Below are positions 63,306-64,000 of a DNA stretch of 64,000 nucleotides, one piece after another. Within the stretch, counting starts at the first letter, position 1. The number at the start of each line of letters is the position of its first letter. Below the pieces are notes generated by a model. That model ran no database searches and was not told the origin of the DNA. It saw only the letters and a program-made list of their open reading frames with translations. The DNA is taken from the NCBI GenBank assembly GCA_024809215.1, contig JANUBW010000016.1:62001-126000 (forward strand), read 5' to 3'. Made by a program: the position numbers and the translations under genes. The stretch is from Niastella sp. OAS944 (GTDB lineage: Bacteria > Bacteroidota > Bacteroidia > Chitinophagales > Chitinophagaceae).

Positions 63306-64000
63306 TTATCTCGTCAACAAACCGGCATCGATCACAAACTGCGAACCGGTAATGAATCTCGATTTATCGGAGGCAAGAAATACCACGGCGGCGGCTACAT
63401 CTTCCGGTTCTATCCAGGGCACATCTATTAAGTTGCCGGCGCTGCGTTCGGCAATTTCCCTTGGCGTAGAACCTTCCAGTTCAGCCAGTCCATCGTTCAT
63501 TGGCGTATTTACACCCGTAGGATGAATTGACACCACCCTGATGTTATGTGGCGCCAGTTCAATAGCCCACGATTTGGTGAGCCCTGTGAGTCCCCATTTA
63601 GAGGCGGCATAATGGCTCAGGCGGTTCATACCTCTTAAACCGGCGATGGAAGAATTATTTATGATAACTCCCTGGCGTTTTTCAATCATCCCTGGAATGA
63701 TCCGTCGGGCAACCATCCACGCGCCTTTGAGATTTATATCAAGCATGGCATCCCATTCTTCTTCGGGTAGTTCATGCGCCAGTCCGTACGCACAAATACC
63801 GGCATTATTAAACAGGATATCAATTTTACCAAAGGCCTGCAATGCTTCGTTCACAGCAGCTGTAATGTCCTTATCGTTGCGTACATCGCCGGTAGCGGCA
63901 ATACAATGCACACCAAGGGCTTCGCAGTCTTTTTGCAACGTTTGCAGATCATTTGAAGTACCCATGGAGTAACCAGGGTATTTCATCGCTTTTGCAATAT
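63306..64000 (-). CDS. short-chain dehydrogenase (SDR), 5' end outside the window
   Basis: The frame is open to the right edge, so at least 231 residues are seen and the glycine-rich N-terminus is missing. DILFNNAGICAYG (NNAG), a NNSSIAGLRGMNRLSHY strand with the catalytic Ser, then YAASK for the YxxxK pair, and the C-terminal FLASDKSRFITGSQFVIDAG are typical classical SDR features. The segment KYPGYSMGTSNDLQTLQKDC before the first complete strand resembles mycofactocin-coupled or related long-loop SDRs. It would interconvert an alcohol and ketone using NAD(P). ATG at 63984-63986 is internal. Confidence 0.85.
   Translation of the reverse strand, partial: IAKAMKYPGYSMGTSNDLQTLQKDCEALGVHCIAATGDVRNDKDITAAVNEALQAFGKIDILFNNAGICAYGLAHELPEEEWDAMLDINLKGAWMVARRIIPGMIEKRQGVIINNSSIAGLRGMNRLSHYAASKWGLTGLTKSWAIELAPHNIRVVSIHPTGVNTPMNDGLAELEGSTPREIAERSAGNLIDVPWIEPEDVAAAVVFLASDKSRFITGSQFVIDAGLLTR

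Overview
The window looks like a chromosomal segment of a Bacteroidota bacterium, most likely a Chitinophagaceae-type member (Niastella/Chitinophaga-like). Reasons: four large secreted proteins with type IX secretion (T9SS) sorting tails (two type A, two type B); an ECF sigma / FecR / STN-TonB receptor / DUF4249 cluster; two further TonB-dependent receptors; DUF3570/DUF4266 genes; Rcp-type receivers; and almost no Shine-Dalgarno sequences. The genus is an inference from gene style, not from a marker gene.

Left part (1-12.7 kb): a worn accessory region. It starts with the C-terminus of an ECF sigma factor, followed by a truncated GNAT gene and two genes that have each lost their 5' end at a shared breakpoint near 1335. 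Then come two giant T9SS proteins (2287-6861 +, 8362-11607 -), a DUF4304 gene and a probable group II intron remnant. The region ends at tRNA-Pro(CGG) at 12632-12705. Three same-direction repeats related to the tRNA 3' end plus its terminator (about 2.0, 8.1 and 12.6 kb) bracket the two giant genes, suggesting successive insertions at the tRNA.

12.9-22 kb: an HNH nuclease, a small lipoprotein, then a minus-strand regulated uptake operon (sigma, FecR, STN-TonB receptor, DUF4249 lipoprotein), AlkB and small genes including a TonB-C-like periplasmic protein. 22-32 kb: a duplicated beta-helix T9SS type B protein, a type A protein, and a response regulator / histidine kinase / TonB-receptor run. 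32-38.5 kb: an LTA-synthase-type phosphotransferase, an ABM monooxygenase, and a glycolipid operon (GT39, ArnC-like GT2, flippase-like protein).

38.5-47.3 kb: a compact thioredoxin / ApbE / DUF4266 / DUF3570 operon diverging from a siderophore-type receptor across a perfect palindrome, then a GH15 enzyme and a histidine-rich polytopic membrane protein. 47.3-50.1 kb: repeats, a secreted lectin-like protein, and relics of a sigma factor and a MocR-type regulator. 50.1-54.6 kb: a signalling cluster of one five-PAS soluble histidine kinase and three lone receivers, one with Glu at the phospho-acceptor position. 54.7-64 kb: a copied fragment of the 46-47 kb gene, an FN3 protein, two short-period tandem repeat arrays, a DUF202 gene, a complete RND efflux operon (TolC, RND pump, adaptor) and the 3' part of an SDR gene that runs off the right edge.
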